From assembly GCA_016802295.1 (NCBI GenBank), contig JAESIW010000207.1, forward strand, positions 947,978-1,011,977: a DNA stretch of 64,000 bases. The letters are read 5' to 3'. This stretch comes from Brachionus rotundiformis. Taxonomy: Eukaryota > Rotifera > Eurotatoria > Ploima > Brachionidae. The notes under the pieces are model-generated. The model saw only the letters and a list, made by a program, of their open reading frames with translations, made no database searches and had not been told where the DNA came from. Positions 45,977 to 58,678 of this stretch are shown piece after piece; positions within the stretch are counted from its first letter, which is position 1; every line of letters starts with the position of its first letter. Both the position numbers and the translations under genes were made by a program.

Positions 45977-48900
45977 TTATTGATTAGAAGACATGATGAA
46001 TTGGTTTTGTTCCATTGGTGCTGCAAGCCAGTTGCCCAATTTATTCTCTTTGAAACACTTGTATAAGCTTAACTTGGCATTTTGGTAATCCAGAGACATT
46101 TTCTTCGCTTGGCCATAGGTCACCTGATCTATTTGTTTGTCAATTTTGTTATCTGCTTTGCTCTCTTTTATTAAATTGACCAAAGAAGACCACATTTTGA
46201 ACATTTCATACTGGCACACTTCCGAATGAGTACCATCATTCTTCTTGCCAACTTTACAATTAATAATTTCTACCTGCTTGATTAGATCAGACCAAATCAA
46301 CGACTTGGTAGATGGCTTGCTGGTCTGTCTCAGCAAGCTGTTTGTTATTGAACTCAAAATGGGCTTATGTACTCTGTACGGTGATGGCAATTCTTGTTCG
46401 CACTTGGCATATATTTATTCATAAAGCTAAATGAAAAGAAAAAAGCCTACTTGACTTATTCTGGAAAAAAGTGCTCTACTAAGATGGTTTTTGTTGTAAA
46501 AGGCTCCAATTATGATACTTTTAAGGTAAACTGGCTCTATGAATTGACTAAGGAGAGCGCCTTGGACACCTAGCACATTGTATTTGCATAGTTTGTCCGA
46601 ACAAGACATCACTTTGAGCCTATCGCCGAGCATGACACCGTCCCAAGTTTGAATCTGGTCACACGAGTTGACCGGAATGGTTCCCATTCCGGACTCGATT
46701 TTGGTCCGTAGGAGACCTCGCACTTTTCTGTTTGGATGCAAGTCTGTCGACCCAGCGGTCAAATTGTCGCTAATGGAGAATATTCGCGAGTCGCCGCACG
46801 GCGCTGATGACACGAACAAATGAAAGTCCACACCACTCTTCAGCCTGTACAAGGACTTGTCTGTGCCTAACTCAAAAATGTCTGATACAAAGTTATTTCT
46901 GATAAATTGGTCTAGTTTGGCAAACAGGTATTTTCTGAGGACGCGAACAGCCAGTATTTCGGCATGGCAGTCATTTAGAGAAGTGCCAAGCAAACTCATA
47001 TAATCACCAGCTATGCATTTTGTACCAGTGGTGAGACAAATCAACCTAGCAGTGTTTATATTAATGCCATTTGATTGAACTATGCCTGAATAGACATTCA
47101 AAAATTTGTTCGGATTGAACTCATTGTCTTCGCTGAGTTGGTCTACCAAATCTTTGTATTTTTTGTTTATTAATTCGCTAACACCATCAGCAAACTCTTT
47201 AAATTTGCTTCCTGTTTCTTCGCTGTGATGCTCAGATATGGCAAGATCTGTTTCTGAACAAAAATTATAAATTAAAAAAAATTTTTGCATTTGCCAAACA
47301 ATTCAAATTAACTAATTTAATATTTTTGGTGTTTTTACCAAATTAAATTAATTTAAAATGATAAGAAATTAATTTTTTAATTTTAAAAAATTATCAACAA
47401 ATACAGATTTTTTATTTTAAAATTTAATATATATTTTATATAATTTAATGTATTTTATTTAGCTAACCAAGTTTTACCATACTATCATTACATATGTATT
47501 TTTAATGTCTTAATGGGAAAATAATTGAATTATTTTTTGGAAAATTTAAATATTAATGGATTAAAAAAAATCCCAATTGAACTGGTCTTTGTTTAATAAT
47601 AATTTAAATTCAAGTATAAGCTTTTTTGCCATAAATTTGGTTTTTAAAATTTAAAAATTGTGGTGGACCTGCAAACAAGAGAGTTACTTAGGTGACCAAA
47701 GAAATGGAGTTATTCCTTTTATTCAGCAGACATTTAGACTAATCTGTTCCAAACACTTGGACACTATTTACAAGAAAAAAAAGTTTGAGTTAATTTTTCA
47801 ATCAAAATTGTCTTCGTTAATGAGATACAATGTCCCTAAATTGGTCGATTAATGGCAAAGGGTCCTTACCTATAAAAAAATTCATGATTTTTGTCTACTT
47901 TTAAATGATAATTGTTACACCGGCCTATTATAAGAGCATAATCTACAAATTTAAATTTAAATAAAAATTTTTTACACATATCTTTTTAAATCTAATTAAT
48001 TAAACATTCCTTAAACATTTAAACTTATTAACAATTAACAAAAATATCTTTCATCCACCAAAAAAGGCCATTTTTACCATTTAGTTAAAATGTATTTACC
48101 TTCACTGGACAATTTGATATTAAATAAGACTTCAAGTAAATACTGAGCAGCCCGGGACTTGGCAATTTTTTTAGTGCTGCCAATTCCATAAAAAATGAGC
48201 TCTTCGCCGAAGTCTTTTACTAGTGAAAGGTCGTGGTCATTATTGCGTATTAAATTTGCCATGTCCACTTTTGGTTGCATTTTGCTTTCCATGAGCTCTT
48301 GTTTGTTAAGTCTGATTTCCACTTTGAACACTTTTGAGTGCGACTGGCCGGACTCTTCAACAAGGTTATCGGTGAAGGGCTTCTTTGGCAACAGATGATT
48401 CAAAATGGTAACCGGGTTTTTGGTGGCTATGACCTCTTTTGTCCTCAGATCAAACTCGGCACTAGCTGCTTCTTCACTTTCACCAAGGTCAATGACCAGC
48501 GAGGGTTCGGTCTCTTCTAGCTGAGCATCAAGCAACAAACTGGCGTCCAGCTTGTGAGCCCGAAGCTCCAAGTCAATCAAACATTGGAAATATTGTGTTT
48601 CTTCTAGGGTGAAAAAGTCTGGCAAGCTGATCAAATGGGACAAGGCCTTGAGCGCGGCGATTACTTTGGCCAACTTTTTGGACGGACCAGTGGAATAAAA
48701 TGCAACCAAATTTCCAGTGATTTGTATAGTGAGACAAAATCTGAATGTTGGCTTGTGTGCCTGGCCAGCTTGGCAAATCAGCTCGAATTTAATCGGCTGA
48801 ATTCTGGTCAACTCGTGAATGTACTGAACGGAATTTTTGTAGCTGATTGCCTGTTGGAATTGCTCGGAACAAGTTTTGAGTCGTTTGCTCGGCTCTTGGT

Positions 48901-49036
48901 TCGAGCTTGAGTCCGGCTCGAGGCTTCGCTTGGTAGCTGGAGCCGGTCCGAGTGACATTTTGGATATTCTCTGTCTAAAACAGCTGGTCTTGTTGTTCAC
49001 AAGTCCACTTGGAATTCGGCTCTTTTGGTAAAACAT
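45977..49036 (-). CDS. Adar: ADAR2-type adenosine deaminase acting on RNA
   Basis: Three exons: 49036-48100, 47253-46451, 46402-45977; 721 aa. Introns are 846 and 48 nt. The enzyme converts adenosine to inosine in double-stranded RNA. Two dsRNA-binding domains lie at about residues 65-135 (YIHELTRIQPIKFEL, GPSKKLAKVIAALKAL) and 205-310 (NPVTILNHLLP, GSTKKIAKSRAAQYLL). The deaminase has the zinc and proton-transfer residues: His409 and Glu411 in NDCHAEI, Cys465 in SAPCGDSRIF, and Cys530 in MSCSDK; the spacing equals human ADAR2. GTKCIAGDYMS and WDGVMLGDRL are also family blocks. The second dsRBD contains an inserted stretch of about 25 residues (ELMESKMQPKVDMANL...). A second in-frame Met (residue 27, MSLGPAP) is a possible start. 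All catalytic residues are intact. Confidence 0.96.
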
Positions 49037-50623
49037 TCGAAAATTAGTTTATAAAAATTAAAAGCAAAATAAAGATAAGATAGAAGAATTTTATCTAATA
49101 CTTGGATTAACCTATTTTGCGAGGTGATTAGGGAAGACTTGTTTAAAATTTATTTTAACTATTTAAACTAGTTGCTCAATTTTGATTTGGATAAAATAAT
49201 ACTTAAAAATAAATCTCTATACACAAAATTATTATTTTATAAAATGAAATATTTTATGATATATATTTTTTTATATTTTTAATCTATATATATATATTCA
49301 TAAAATTCATATTTTTTTTGTCTTGATAAAGCAAACTTTTAAAATCTTATTTAAAATAAGGAATTATTTTTTCTTTATTAAGTTAAAAGTAATCAATCTG
49401 GTAGCCTTTGGTCTGTATGATAATTAATAGCTTGAATTAAATTCAGATAGAAAAGTTGTTTTTTATAAGAAATAGTGAAAAAATAATAATCTTAATTGAA
49501 ATTTTAATTTTAAATTATATTTAAAGAATACAAGAATTTTTACCAAACTGACATCACTGGCTCTTTATTGAGTTAAAATATAATATTTCATCGTTCAAAT
49601 TAAAATTAAATTCAGATCAAAATATTTAAAAATAAATTAAAAATAAAACTCAAATATTATCATTAAAAAAATATATAACTATACTGTTCTACAGCCCGAA
49701 CTAATGAGTCACATTGGTCTTACCAAATATTTATATAACGGAGACCCAATAATGCTTGACCGAAACTTTACTTAGTAAAGAAATATCATGCAATATAGAT
49801 AAACTAATGAAATTTTATCTATTTTTCAAAAATAATCATTGTTTTTTTATATTTTTCCCATGTCCAGTCCCTAGGTGACATGCATAATCTGTGGCATAAT
49901 TGTCCTCGGTGGTCTTTTGAAAATTGAGTAAAATGACCAAGAAAAAGGTGCCTATTGCAATGTTCTTTTTTACTAATTAGAGTTTCGAACAAGTATTATT
50001 GGGCACCTGTTATATTAGATAAATATTTATAGTATTTTTCTTTTTAGCTTTGATCATCTGGTATTTTTTTTTAAATTAATGGTCAGATACAACTGTTTTT
50101 TTGCCATATCCATAGATAAAGAAGATTAAGAATTAGTTGAAATGATGGAAATTCTTTGGTTATAAGCCAACCCAGTGTGAGGTCTTGTATTAACCTTAGG
50201 AAACAAATCAAGACTTTGACCAAACATCGCTTACTCTTTATTGCAGCATCTTGAGTTAAAATAACCTAGTCTTTGGTCATTCATCATTCAAATTTATTTA
50301 TTTAAAGATAAATTAAAAATACCACTCAAATAGTATTATTAATTAACAGATGATTAAAATATTTTTTCTATCAGTTTCAGATATTATCCAACATTCTACG
50401 ATCTGAATCAATGTTACTACAGTGTTCTACAGTTAAAGCTATTATTACCTGTAGTGACTGAATGACTCAAATTTTTCAAATGTTGGTAGCATTAATCTCA
50501 TTCATTAATAACTTAATAATTCTAATTAGATTAATTTTCTATTAAATAACTAATTGAAATTTTTAACTTTTTATTCTAAAAAAAATTATTTACATCCAAG
50601 TAAGTCAAGTGAAACAAATGGAG
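49037..50623. other. intergenic with a degenerate direct repeat
   Basis: Two similar stretches, about 49555-49780 and 50225-50440, share CTCTTTATTG, GAGTTAAAATA, TCATTCAAATT-like, TAAAAATAMMACTCAAATA and GTTCTACAG blocks in the same order. No gene seen. Confidence 0.45.
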
Positions 50624-50926
50624 CTAGACAGAAGACTGTCGATAGCCCTTAGTGTCAAGTATTTTAACTCCACACATGGCACATATTCCTTTCTTGTAGG
50701 CGCATTGTTGACAGTAGTACGAGTTGGCTTGGTGAACAATCTGTTTGCAGATTCTGCACTTGTCAAACTTGCTGGTGTATGGGTTGAATCGCGACTTCTT
50801 GGACGTCAAGGCCTTGTTTTCATTGATCACTCTGCCACCGCTCTCTGTTGTGTTCCTGGCGCCCTGTTTCCAAGTGTCAGGCGTGATCACTTTGCCAAGC
50901 TTTTTGGTACACTTTTCACACACCAT
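50624..50926 (-). CDS. Cript: CRIPT (cysteine-rich PDZ-binding protein)
   Basis: Intronless, 100 aa, the usual family length. CRIPT is a small zinc-binding protein known as a PSD-95 partner and, more generally, a component linked to the minor spliceosome. It has the conserved start MVCEKCTKKLGKVITPDTWK, then NKALTSKKSRFNPY and four CxxC pairs (CEKC, CRIC, CQQC, CAMC). The extreme C-terminus is RQSSV, which keeps the S/T-x-V PDZ ligand form. It is divergently arranged with VPS37, with 363 bp between start codons. Confidence 0.96.
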   Translation of the reverse strand: MVCEKCTKKLGKVITPDTWKQGARNTTESGGRVINENKALTSKKSRFNPYTSKFDKCRICKQIVHQANSYYCQQCAYKKGICAMCGVKILDTKGYRQSSV

Positions 50927-51289
50927 GTCTCTATATTATTACCAAAACAAAATTAATTATTTTTTCCAATTCCTTAATTTATTACAAAGCATCTAATTAC
51001 TTCTATTAATACTAAATTATGCCTCCAATGTCATGGCAAAACAAACTTAACTTTTTTTAAAAATTAAATCCTAAAACTATCTTTAAATAAACCTTTAAAT
51101 ATCTAAAAATATTAATAATTTTTTTAAAAATATAATTTTGAAATTTTCATAATTTTCTTTATTTAATTAAAAGTAAAATGAGACTAAAAAAAAGCGCTTC
51201 TTTCACATCTGTTTGAACCAATTGACTTTGTGGATAAAATTATAAATTTTTGAGAAAATTATTAAGATAAATTTTGAAATTAAAACAAA
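50927..51289. promoter_or_regulatory. shared upstream region of CRIPT and VPS37
   Basis: A 363-bp AT-rich spacer between divergent start codons. An acceptor-like ATATAG lies 4 bp before the CRIPT ATG (- strand). No specific factor site was identified. Confidence 0.35.
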
Positions 51290-51817
51290 ATGAATTTTGA
51301 AGAACAATTGGTTCAAATATTAAATGGTTGTGACAAAGATCAGTTGAATAGGTACCTAAATGAAGAAGAATCGGCCGACTTGTTGGTAAAATCCATGGAA
51401 CAGTATCAGAAATTGCTTCAGCAAAAAGAAGAGTTGCAGGCCAGGAACAAATCTCTAGCCGAGTCCAATTTGAATCTAGAGCCTGTCTTGTGCGATCTAA
51501 AAGACCGGGTTAGAGAGAAAATAACCGAGTTTGAGAGGGTCAGAAAGGAATACTTGGCTGCCAAGGAGTTCTACGAAGCGCATTCTTTTGCCAGCAGTGA
51601 ATTTTCCCTAAGTTCCATCTATAATTCACTGAGACAGACTGCAATAAAGGAAGAAGAGAAATCAGACCGGGATGCTGACGGGTTTTTCTGTTCCTTTAAT
51701 GTTCAACACACCGACGAAGAGCTGAACGAGTTTCAGCGACAATTTTTGGAACAAAGAACTCAGGTACATTTGAAAAAAATCAAAGCCGACAAGCTTAAAG
51801 AAATGCTGCCCAATTAG
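51290..51817 (+). CDS. Vps37: VPS37-family ESCRT-I subunit
   Basis: Intronless, 175 aa. VPS37 is the ESCRT-I subunit that pairs with TSG101 and VPS28 in sorting ubiquitinated cargo to multivesicular bodies. The Mod(r) domain covers most of the protein: a leading helix with LNRYLNEEESADLLV, then a long coiled coil (QLLQQKEELQARNKSLAESN region), LCDLKDRVREKI and a closing F..QR..yH.kkiKadkL-type segment (FLEQRTQVHLKKIKADKL). Close in size to the shorter VPS37 forms. The assignment is from pattern rather than a profile score. Confidence 0.8.
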   Translation: MNFEEQLVQILNGCDKDQLNRYLNEEESADLLVKSMEQYQKLLQQKEELQARNKSLAESNLNLEPVLCDLKDRVREKITEFERVRKEYLAAKEFYEAHSFASSEFSLSSIYNSLRQTAIKEEEKSDRDADGFFCSFNVQHTDEELNEFQRQFLEQRTQVHLKKIKADKLKEMLPN

Positions 51818-52442
51818 ACTTTAATTAAACTTTTTTTTTAATTAATTTTAGATATTTTTATATAATAAACAATTTTATTTATCATTTTGAAGATATTGTG
51901 TACAAATGTGCCTTTATAAGCTCATTAAATAAAATTTAAAGGTTTTTTTTTAATTAAATTTAAACAAAAATGACCAAGATAAATAAATTAAATTTTTTGA
52001 TATTTTGATTTGAATTTTCAAATAAAATAATAATTTATCTATCACCAGTAAAGTTTTTTTCTAGTTCTGTCCGTACCAATTTGGAAAAATAAAAAATGTG
52101 CCAAATCCTTGCACTAATTATTTTTCCAAAGAGATCAAATAGATATGAAAAAGATTTTCAACTAGTTTTTTTCCAATTTGGCATAAAGCATTATTGTTCT
52201 ACATTATATATTTGTGTTAGCTTCTTGTAAACCTAATTGGGTCAAAAATTTGAAGTCCAAGATAAGATTTTACCAATTTTTTTTAAATACTTTTTATCAA
52301 CTCAATTGAATACTTTTATGACAAAAATTAAAAATTCCTAATTAAATATCAATGGCTTAAATTATTTATATTTGGTCAAAAAAAAAATTTAATAAAAACA
52401 TAAGATTTTTTTTTATATTTTATTTCAAATTTTTGATTAGAA
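51818..52442. other. intergenic between VPS37 and RFT1
   Basis: AT-rich with no gene. A TTTTTGATTAG acceptor-like sequence ends 2 bp before the RFT1 ATG, which would fit a 5' UTR intron or trans-splicing. Confidence 0.35.
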
Positions 52443-54023
52443 ATGAGCCAAAAATTGGAGTCTTTCCTATTCAAGTCAATATCTTACAACATGGTACTCC
52501 AGCTATCATTTCGAGTGTTGAGCTTTGTCCTAAACGCAGTGCTCTATCGAAATGTTCACACAGATTTGATTGGCGCTTGCAATTTCCGCTTGGCACTTCT
52601 CTACACGACAGTAATGTTTTTGTCCAGAGAGCCATTTCGTCGCGCCCTACCAACCATGTCAGATGTAAAACAATTTGACAAATTCATAAACTCTTTATGG
52701 CTGGTAATCCCAAATGGTTTAGTGATAGCTCTATTTTTTGGCACATTGTGGACCTTTTTCGAGAAGCCCAATCAAGCTACTGTGCCAAACTACGACTACT
52801 CGATCTTGGTGCTCTGTTGTTCATGTGTGATCGAACTAGTCGGAGAGCCGTGCTACGCTTTGAATCAAATGCTCTATTTGGCAAAGCTTAGAGTTCAGAT
52901 CGAAGCGTCTTGTTTGCTCATTTTCAATCTGGTTTTCATTGCTTTGGCCATTTATGTTCCTCAACTGGGCGCCCTTTCCTACTCAATAGCTCGCCTAGTC
53001 AACTCTGTTTTGTTCGTGGTATGCAGCTTTTACTTCATTCGAAAGCAGCAGTCCAGCCTAGCCATCAAGTCACTTTTGCCCAATCCATCAGCTCTACTCG
53101 ACACCAAATACCTTCAATTGGTCAAAGCTTACTACGCTCAGTCTTTATTCAAGCAAATTTTGACCGAAGGCGAAAGGTATTTGATAACAGCATTCAATTT
53201 GCTATCCTACACCGAGTCAGGTATCTACGATGTGGTCAACAACTTGGGCTCGTTGCTGGCCAGATTTGTTTTTTTGCCAATTGAAGACGCTTCTTACATT
53301 TACTTTACCAACTCTTTGCAAAGAGGTGTCCAATTCAAGAATCAATCAAGCACAAAATCAAAGTCCTATTTCGAATTTTTGCTCAAAAGTCTGAGCACAA
53401 TTGGCCTAGTGGTGCTGGTCTTTGGTCAATCATATTCAAAACTACTGCTGCAATTATACGGTGGTAGTAAACTTGGTCAAAATGATCTGTGTGTCAATTT
53501 GCTCCGCTTTCACTGTGTATATATTTATCTGCTTGCGATCAATGGACTTACAGAGGGTTTTTTCAACGCTACCATGTCCCAGAGCCAAGTTAATAAGCAT
53601 AACTACAGACTTGTTTTATTCTCCATTTTGTTTCTATTATTTAATTTTGTATCAGTAAATTTGTTTTCAGTCTATGGGTTCTTGGTGGCCAACTGTTTAA
53701 ACATGCTGGTCAGAATTAGCTTCAGCTCTCTCTACATAACCAATTTTTACCAAGGGTTTAGATTTAAAAATGACAGCTATTTGGTCGATGAGGTGAAATA
53801 TGACATTTATAGGGCTTTTGTTCCTGACTTCAAATTGGCAAGTGTTTACTTATCTGTGCTATTGCTTGGCAAATTAAGCGAGAGCTACTTTGAACAACAT
53901 ATTATTCTTCACTTGTTGGTTGGCATTTTGCTTTTTAGCCTTAATTGTACGGCTATTTTAATGCGAGAAAGCCAAATTAAAGATTTTGTAAAAGATACAA
54001 TAAGAAAATTTAAAAAAAATTAA
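52443..54023 (+). CDS. Rft1: RFT1 homologue
   Basis: Intronless, 526 aa (human RFT1 is 541). RFT1 is a multi-pass ER membrane protein needed for N-glycosylation, acting at the Man5GlcNAc2-PP-dolichol stage. Family blocks include the N-terminal SISYNMVLQLSFRVLSFVLN with FLSREPFRRA shortly after, VIELVGEPCYALNQ, and KQILTEGERYLITAFNLLSY followed by YDVVNNLGSLLARFVFLPIE. About a dozen hydrophobic segments are spread along the length. The C-terminus is basic (RKFKKN). Intact, with no sign of decay. Confidence 0.96.
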   Translation: MSQKLESFLFKSISYNMVLQLSFRVLSFVLNAVLYRNVHTDLIGACNFRLALLYTTVMFLSREPFRRALPTMSDVKQFDKFINSLWLVIPNGLVIALFFGTLWTFFEKPNQATVPNYDYSILVLCCSCVIELVGEPCYALNQMLYLAKLRVQIEASCLLIFNLVFIALAIYVPQLGALSYSIARLVNSVLFVVCSFYFIRKQQSSLAIKSLLPNPSALLDTKYLQLVKAYYAQSLFKQILTEGERYLITAFNLLSYTESGIYDVVNNLGSLLARFVFLPIEDASYIYFTNSLQRGVQFKNQSSTKSKSYFEFLLKSLSTIGLVVLVFGQSYSKLLLQLYGGSKLGQNDLCVNLLRFHCVYIYLLAINGLTEGFFNATMSQSQVNKHNYRLVLFSILFLLFNFVSVNLFSVYGFLVANCLNMLVRISFSSLYITNFYQGFRFKNDSYLVDEVKYDIYRAFVPDFKLASVYLSVLLLGKLSESYFEQHIILHLLVGILLFSLNCTAILMRESQIKDFVKDTIRKFKKN

Positions 54024-57000
54024 AATTTTTTTAAATAAAATAATTTTATATTAATTAATACATTGATTTTTTTCTTTTAATTTTTAAAAATTTTTAATAT
54101 CAAGATTGATAGTCTCGTCCAAACACCATTTGCTATATTTATCAATATTAAATTTTATAATTATGTAGTTAATAAGGCAAATATTTAAACTTCTTTATTG
54201 CCGTTTATAATCTAAAAAGTCAATTACACTTTATTTAATATCCTAAATCAATAAATTTAAATGAATATTATTTTTTTAGAAATCAAAAATTTATCATTTA
54301 TCTTTTTCAATCACATAATCGAGTTTATTAACTATTTAATAAATTTGATAAAATTTTAATATTTTATTGTCTAATAATTTATCTAGATTTAATTTAGCCT
54401 CTCTCAGTGCTAATTTATCTATAATATACAATCTAAGAAAACTAATATAGAAGTTTATTGACTAATATTTATGTATATATTTCACACCTTAATGAGCAAG
54501 CAGTAAATATTGCAAAAATATAAAGATAAATTAGGATAATGTGTCAAAATTTTAAAAATTTTCTCAAATGATATTTTTCTGGCATAATATTTTTTGAATG
54601 GTCAAATTGGAAATAAAAATATCAATTTCTTGATTGTTTATTTTTGAGATCGACTGATTTTAGGCAATAAAAAGCATTAATTAAGCTTGTTTATCTCAAA
54701 GGTAGCAATTAGACCAACAATATATGCTTTTTTCCCAATTCAAATTTATAACCATTCTTTATGATTTTATTTTATTTGATTTGAAAGTTTATTTAATATT
54801 TAATTTCACTAATATGGCTTATTTAAAAGCATTATCTGCCATAAACTAATTTTCAAATTCTATTTTAGTCCTTTAGCAAAATATTTATTAAAAAATGAAA
54901 GTAATTAAATGCTAAAACAATCATGAAAATTTCTTTTCTTGAAAAGCCAAATCAAACTCAAAACTGGTCCATTCTTCTTTAATCAGGCCTAGATTCCAAT
55001 ATGAATAAAGACTTTATTTGCTTTTTAAAAATCTAGATCGGCAAAATTTGTCAGGCTATTTGGCAAGGACTTAAGTACTGTCTCTGAGTATAATGGCCAA
55101 TTTGCTAGTTAATATAAAAAGCAAATAAAAAATAAAAAAAGAACAATTTTGTTTAGTGAGCATAAAAACTTAAATTTAAAAAAAAAGTGTAGCCTATTTA
55201 GTAGTTGTAGTTGCTGCAGTTTAGTGGTCTTTACCAGCCCTTAAGGCTATTGCAGTCTTTACAAATCCAGTTTGAATATTTCTCTATCAATTTGAGCTTT
55301 GAAACTATTGACTGTCGTTTCTGATACTGCTTCTTGTGGTAGCTTGGTATTTTTGGTAAGATTGTCGTTGTTAAAAAAGATTGTTAAGTATAAGTGAGCT
55401 TTTTTGAGGTTTAAGAAATAAAATAAAAGATGTGTGTTGATAAAAATTTTATTATTTTATTTAAATATTGTAAATAAGCAAGAAATTTTATGATGTGAGA
55501 TGAAATCTTCAAAAGTGTGTGTGTGTGTGTGTGTGTGTGTTGATTGCCTTTTTAACTTTAATTTCTTATTTGATTGAAATTTATTTAGCCAAGCTAAACA
55601 CTTAAGCAGTGTCGGATTTATTTCATGGATTGTTTTTCAAACACCTGAGATATCTTGAAAATATTTTTGTTTTTCAACATAAATATTTCATTAAAAAAAA
55701 TTCATCAAGTGCTCTTAACGGCTAATAATAAATATTGAGCAAGAAAATATTAATAAATTGATCGTGTGTGTCTTTTTTTTATGCAATTAAAATCGTCTTA
55801 GTCATTATACTCGTCATCTGTAGCACTTGAAAACTATGTGAATTATTTAATATTATTTTGTGTTTAGTTTGAGGCTTTCGGGTTTCAAGAGGCCACTTCA
55901 AAATCAATTCAAAGTTTAAATAAAATATTTTTATCAAATCTCTTGATTAGAAAATAGAGATTATTTACAAAAATAATTAATTTAGTTGTTCATAACCAGC
56001 GGGTAATAGAGCTGCATTAATCTAATCCCTAATCCGTATGATGCAGATTGAACTTGAACAATTAGTCAAATGGAATATATCCAATTGAATTAGCAAATAG
56101 GTAAATTGCAATAGCTCCCGATGGAAAGCAGCTGGTTACTAAGCTCTCTATTTCTCTCTCTCTCTCTCTCTATTTTGTTAATGATTAAATTTTAGCTAAT
56201 TGAATTCAATTTGTCACTTAAATCAGTTGGTCTAATAGCTTCCGTATCTAATTCACCTTTTCGAAATGAGCCACTCGCTAAAAGCTTCCTGACGCATCAA
56301 ATCCTAACGGAAAATGCATTTTGGTATTTAAGACAAAATTTTGGTCGGCTTCAAACTGGATCAGCGCCGGTAAACGCATTGATCCTTAAAGACTAATTTT
56401 CATTCATCTTGAATTTGATTGGAAGTAAACTGTTGGACTAGACGGTTAATTTGTCTTAGTGAGTTAAAAACTAGGGGAAAACTGAAATGTTGTCAGCTGT
56501 CAGAAAAATATCCCGGACAGTTTGGAATTTTGTCAAACACTTTGGAATAATATTTGAGTCTATTAAAAGACTTTCATGTCAATTTAAAAAAATAAAAAAA
56601 AAACACTCAAAAATTCTTGCTACTTAAACTTGATTACTCTAAAGCCACTTGAAATAGAAAAATTTATTTCTTCTAATCTTAAGACATATTTAAGCTTTTT
56701 AAAGTATTGGTTTATACAGAAAAAAAAAAAAGAACTAAATTAAAGTTCGTTTTTATCTAATCAAATAAATTTTAATTAGCGAAAAAAAAATTAATTAATC
56801 AAATAAATTAATAAAACAATAATTGTCTAATTATTTAATTTTTTAGACTATGGCTAAATAATTGAAAAATTTCCAAACTTATTTGCTCAACATACAAAAT
56901 GAATGAATAAATAAATAAATAAAAGAGAAAACTTAGTTTGTTAGTGATTTATTTAGATTGCTGTTGTTAATTGATGATAGAAGCCCTTTTCAAATAGAGG

Positions 57001-57353
57001 AATAATTGGCTTAGATTGTTGAAGAGTTTTTTTAGTTGTGGCGGAAACTTCTTAGAAACGGCTCTTGAGTAGTAAAGAAATGAAACTTGAGTGGATTAAT
57101 TTTATTCAAAATATAATCAATAATTAAACAAAAAATAAATAAAACTTAAAATTAAAAAAAAAATACTGTAATTTTTAATCATCAAATCAACTTAATAGCT
57201 ATCTATCAATAATTTTATAAAAAATATTTATTTATATATATATATAAAAATGTATGTATGTATGTACATAAGATAATGAAGTGATGAATAAGTCTTGAAG
57301 CAGTAATGTGGACTAGTGGTGCGTGTTTGCCAGGCTCTTGATATTGGAACAAA
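54024..57353. other. gene-free stretch downstream of RFT1 and NK2.1a
   Basis: No gene seen in 3.3 kb. Contains a (GT)n run at 55515-55541, a (CT)n run at 56153-56172, and a short GTAT repeat near 57250-57265 that belongs to the 3' flank of the minus-strand homeobox gene. Around 56170-56470 base composition rises slightly and could hold regulatory DNA. Confidence 0.4.
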
Positions 57354-58678
57354 CTAGTAGTGTTCGTACATGTTACGGTCCATTTTGATGCGGTCCTTGA
57401 GCGCCTTTTTGGTCTTGTATCTGTGATTTTGGAACCATATTTTGACTTGTGTTGGCGACAAGTGCAAATCATTGGCGAGCAGTTCGCGCTCTGGTGCGCT
57501 CAAATATCTTGTCTTACTGAAGCGTTTCTCCAGCTCGTTTACTTGCGCTTGGCTGAACAGAATGCGCCGTTTTCGCTTAACCATACCTGCGCCACTCGGA
57601 TAGCCGATGCCAAATTGGTAGCTGTGCGCCTCTGGACTCGAGTTGATCTCGCTCGGCGCTTGCTTATGCATGTACTCCACTTGGCACATTTGGCTCATGC
57701 TATCCGCCGGACTTCGCACTGCTGACGAGCCCAGAAATCTCGACACTTAAAAATTATGCAATCGTTAATGTTTGTATCACTAAAGTGCTACAAAAATCGA
57801 TTCTAAACTACAATACACTTGACATAGTTTACTAAAACTATTAGCTTACGTAATCATGGCTCTTAAGAGCACACTTACTACAAACAATAGAGCAAAGTAT
57901 GGCAATTATCTATCGACAAAGAAAGATAAACTAAGTCATTACAAATCTCTAAGATAATCCTTTAATTGCTTGTATCGTTCTTCTAAAATGATAATAAAAC
58001 GACACAAAGCTCATAATTGCCACAAACACTTAATTGACTATTTTATTGTTTTGTTTGTACTTTGCCGTGCAAACAAAAATCTCGAATCGGACAGGCTCTA
58101 TCAATGTCCGATTCGATTGACACTAATCTTGAATTAATCAAGAATAATTTTAATTTTCAAAGTGCATTACTCTGTCAATTTTTAGATTTTTTATTTATTA
58201 AATTTAAAAAGTTAAGGAAAAATATCAAAGCCGAGAATGTCTACAGTCATAAGCTAAATAATTAAATTAAATTACTTGCTAGACGTGTGTCGAGTTGAGT
58301 CGGGTCGTACCAGGAGCTGCCGCATGGATTGATTGGCGGTGGCGGAGGCTGGTTCGAGTAGAAGTGGTCGCTGGCAGGGTACATGTTGTCATGTGAAGAA
58401 GGGTAATAGTAATAGTGGTGATGGTGGTTGTAGTAGGCGGACAAGTGTGTTGGCGATATGTTGGACGAGCTTGGCGGCGTGAGCTGGTAGGCTGGTGGGG
58501 GCTCGAGGGCCGAGCAGCTCGGACTGTGGATGGACGGTGACGGCGTGCTCGACGAGTACGAGTTGTGCGAGCTCTTCTTGTAATAGTGGTCCGCCTCGAC
58601 CGGATTGAGTATGTCGGTGACCATGAACGGCATGCACGTCGCCGCCGCTGTATGATACTTAAAGGGACTTGTTGACAT
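57354..58678 (-). CDS. NK2.1-type homeobox protein, copy a
   Basis: Two exons: 58678-58276 and 57745-57354 (intron 530 nt, phase 1), 264 aa. NK2.1 genes (NKX2-1/TTF-1, scarecrow) encode transcription factors of endoderm, pharynx and ventral forebrain. The start MSTSPFKY and the TN-type motif PFMVTDILNPVE resemble the NKX2-1 N-terminus. SSWYDPTQLDTRLA before the intron and SRFLG after it match the NK2.1-specific W-Y ... D.R... SRF block. The homeodomain (about residues 191-250) begins KRKRRILFSQAQV and ends KIWFQNHRYKTKK with Tyr at position 54, an NK2 hallmark. The protein stops 15 residues after the homeodomain, so the usual NK2 C-terminal region is missing. The start was set at the first ATG (58678). 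Confidence 0.93.

Noticed and set aside
47658..47852. 64-codon + strand frame within the ADAR intron
   Set aside because: It has no ATG start, no family features and lies antisense in an intron; likely chance or decayed repeat.
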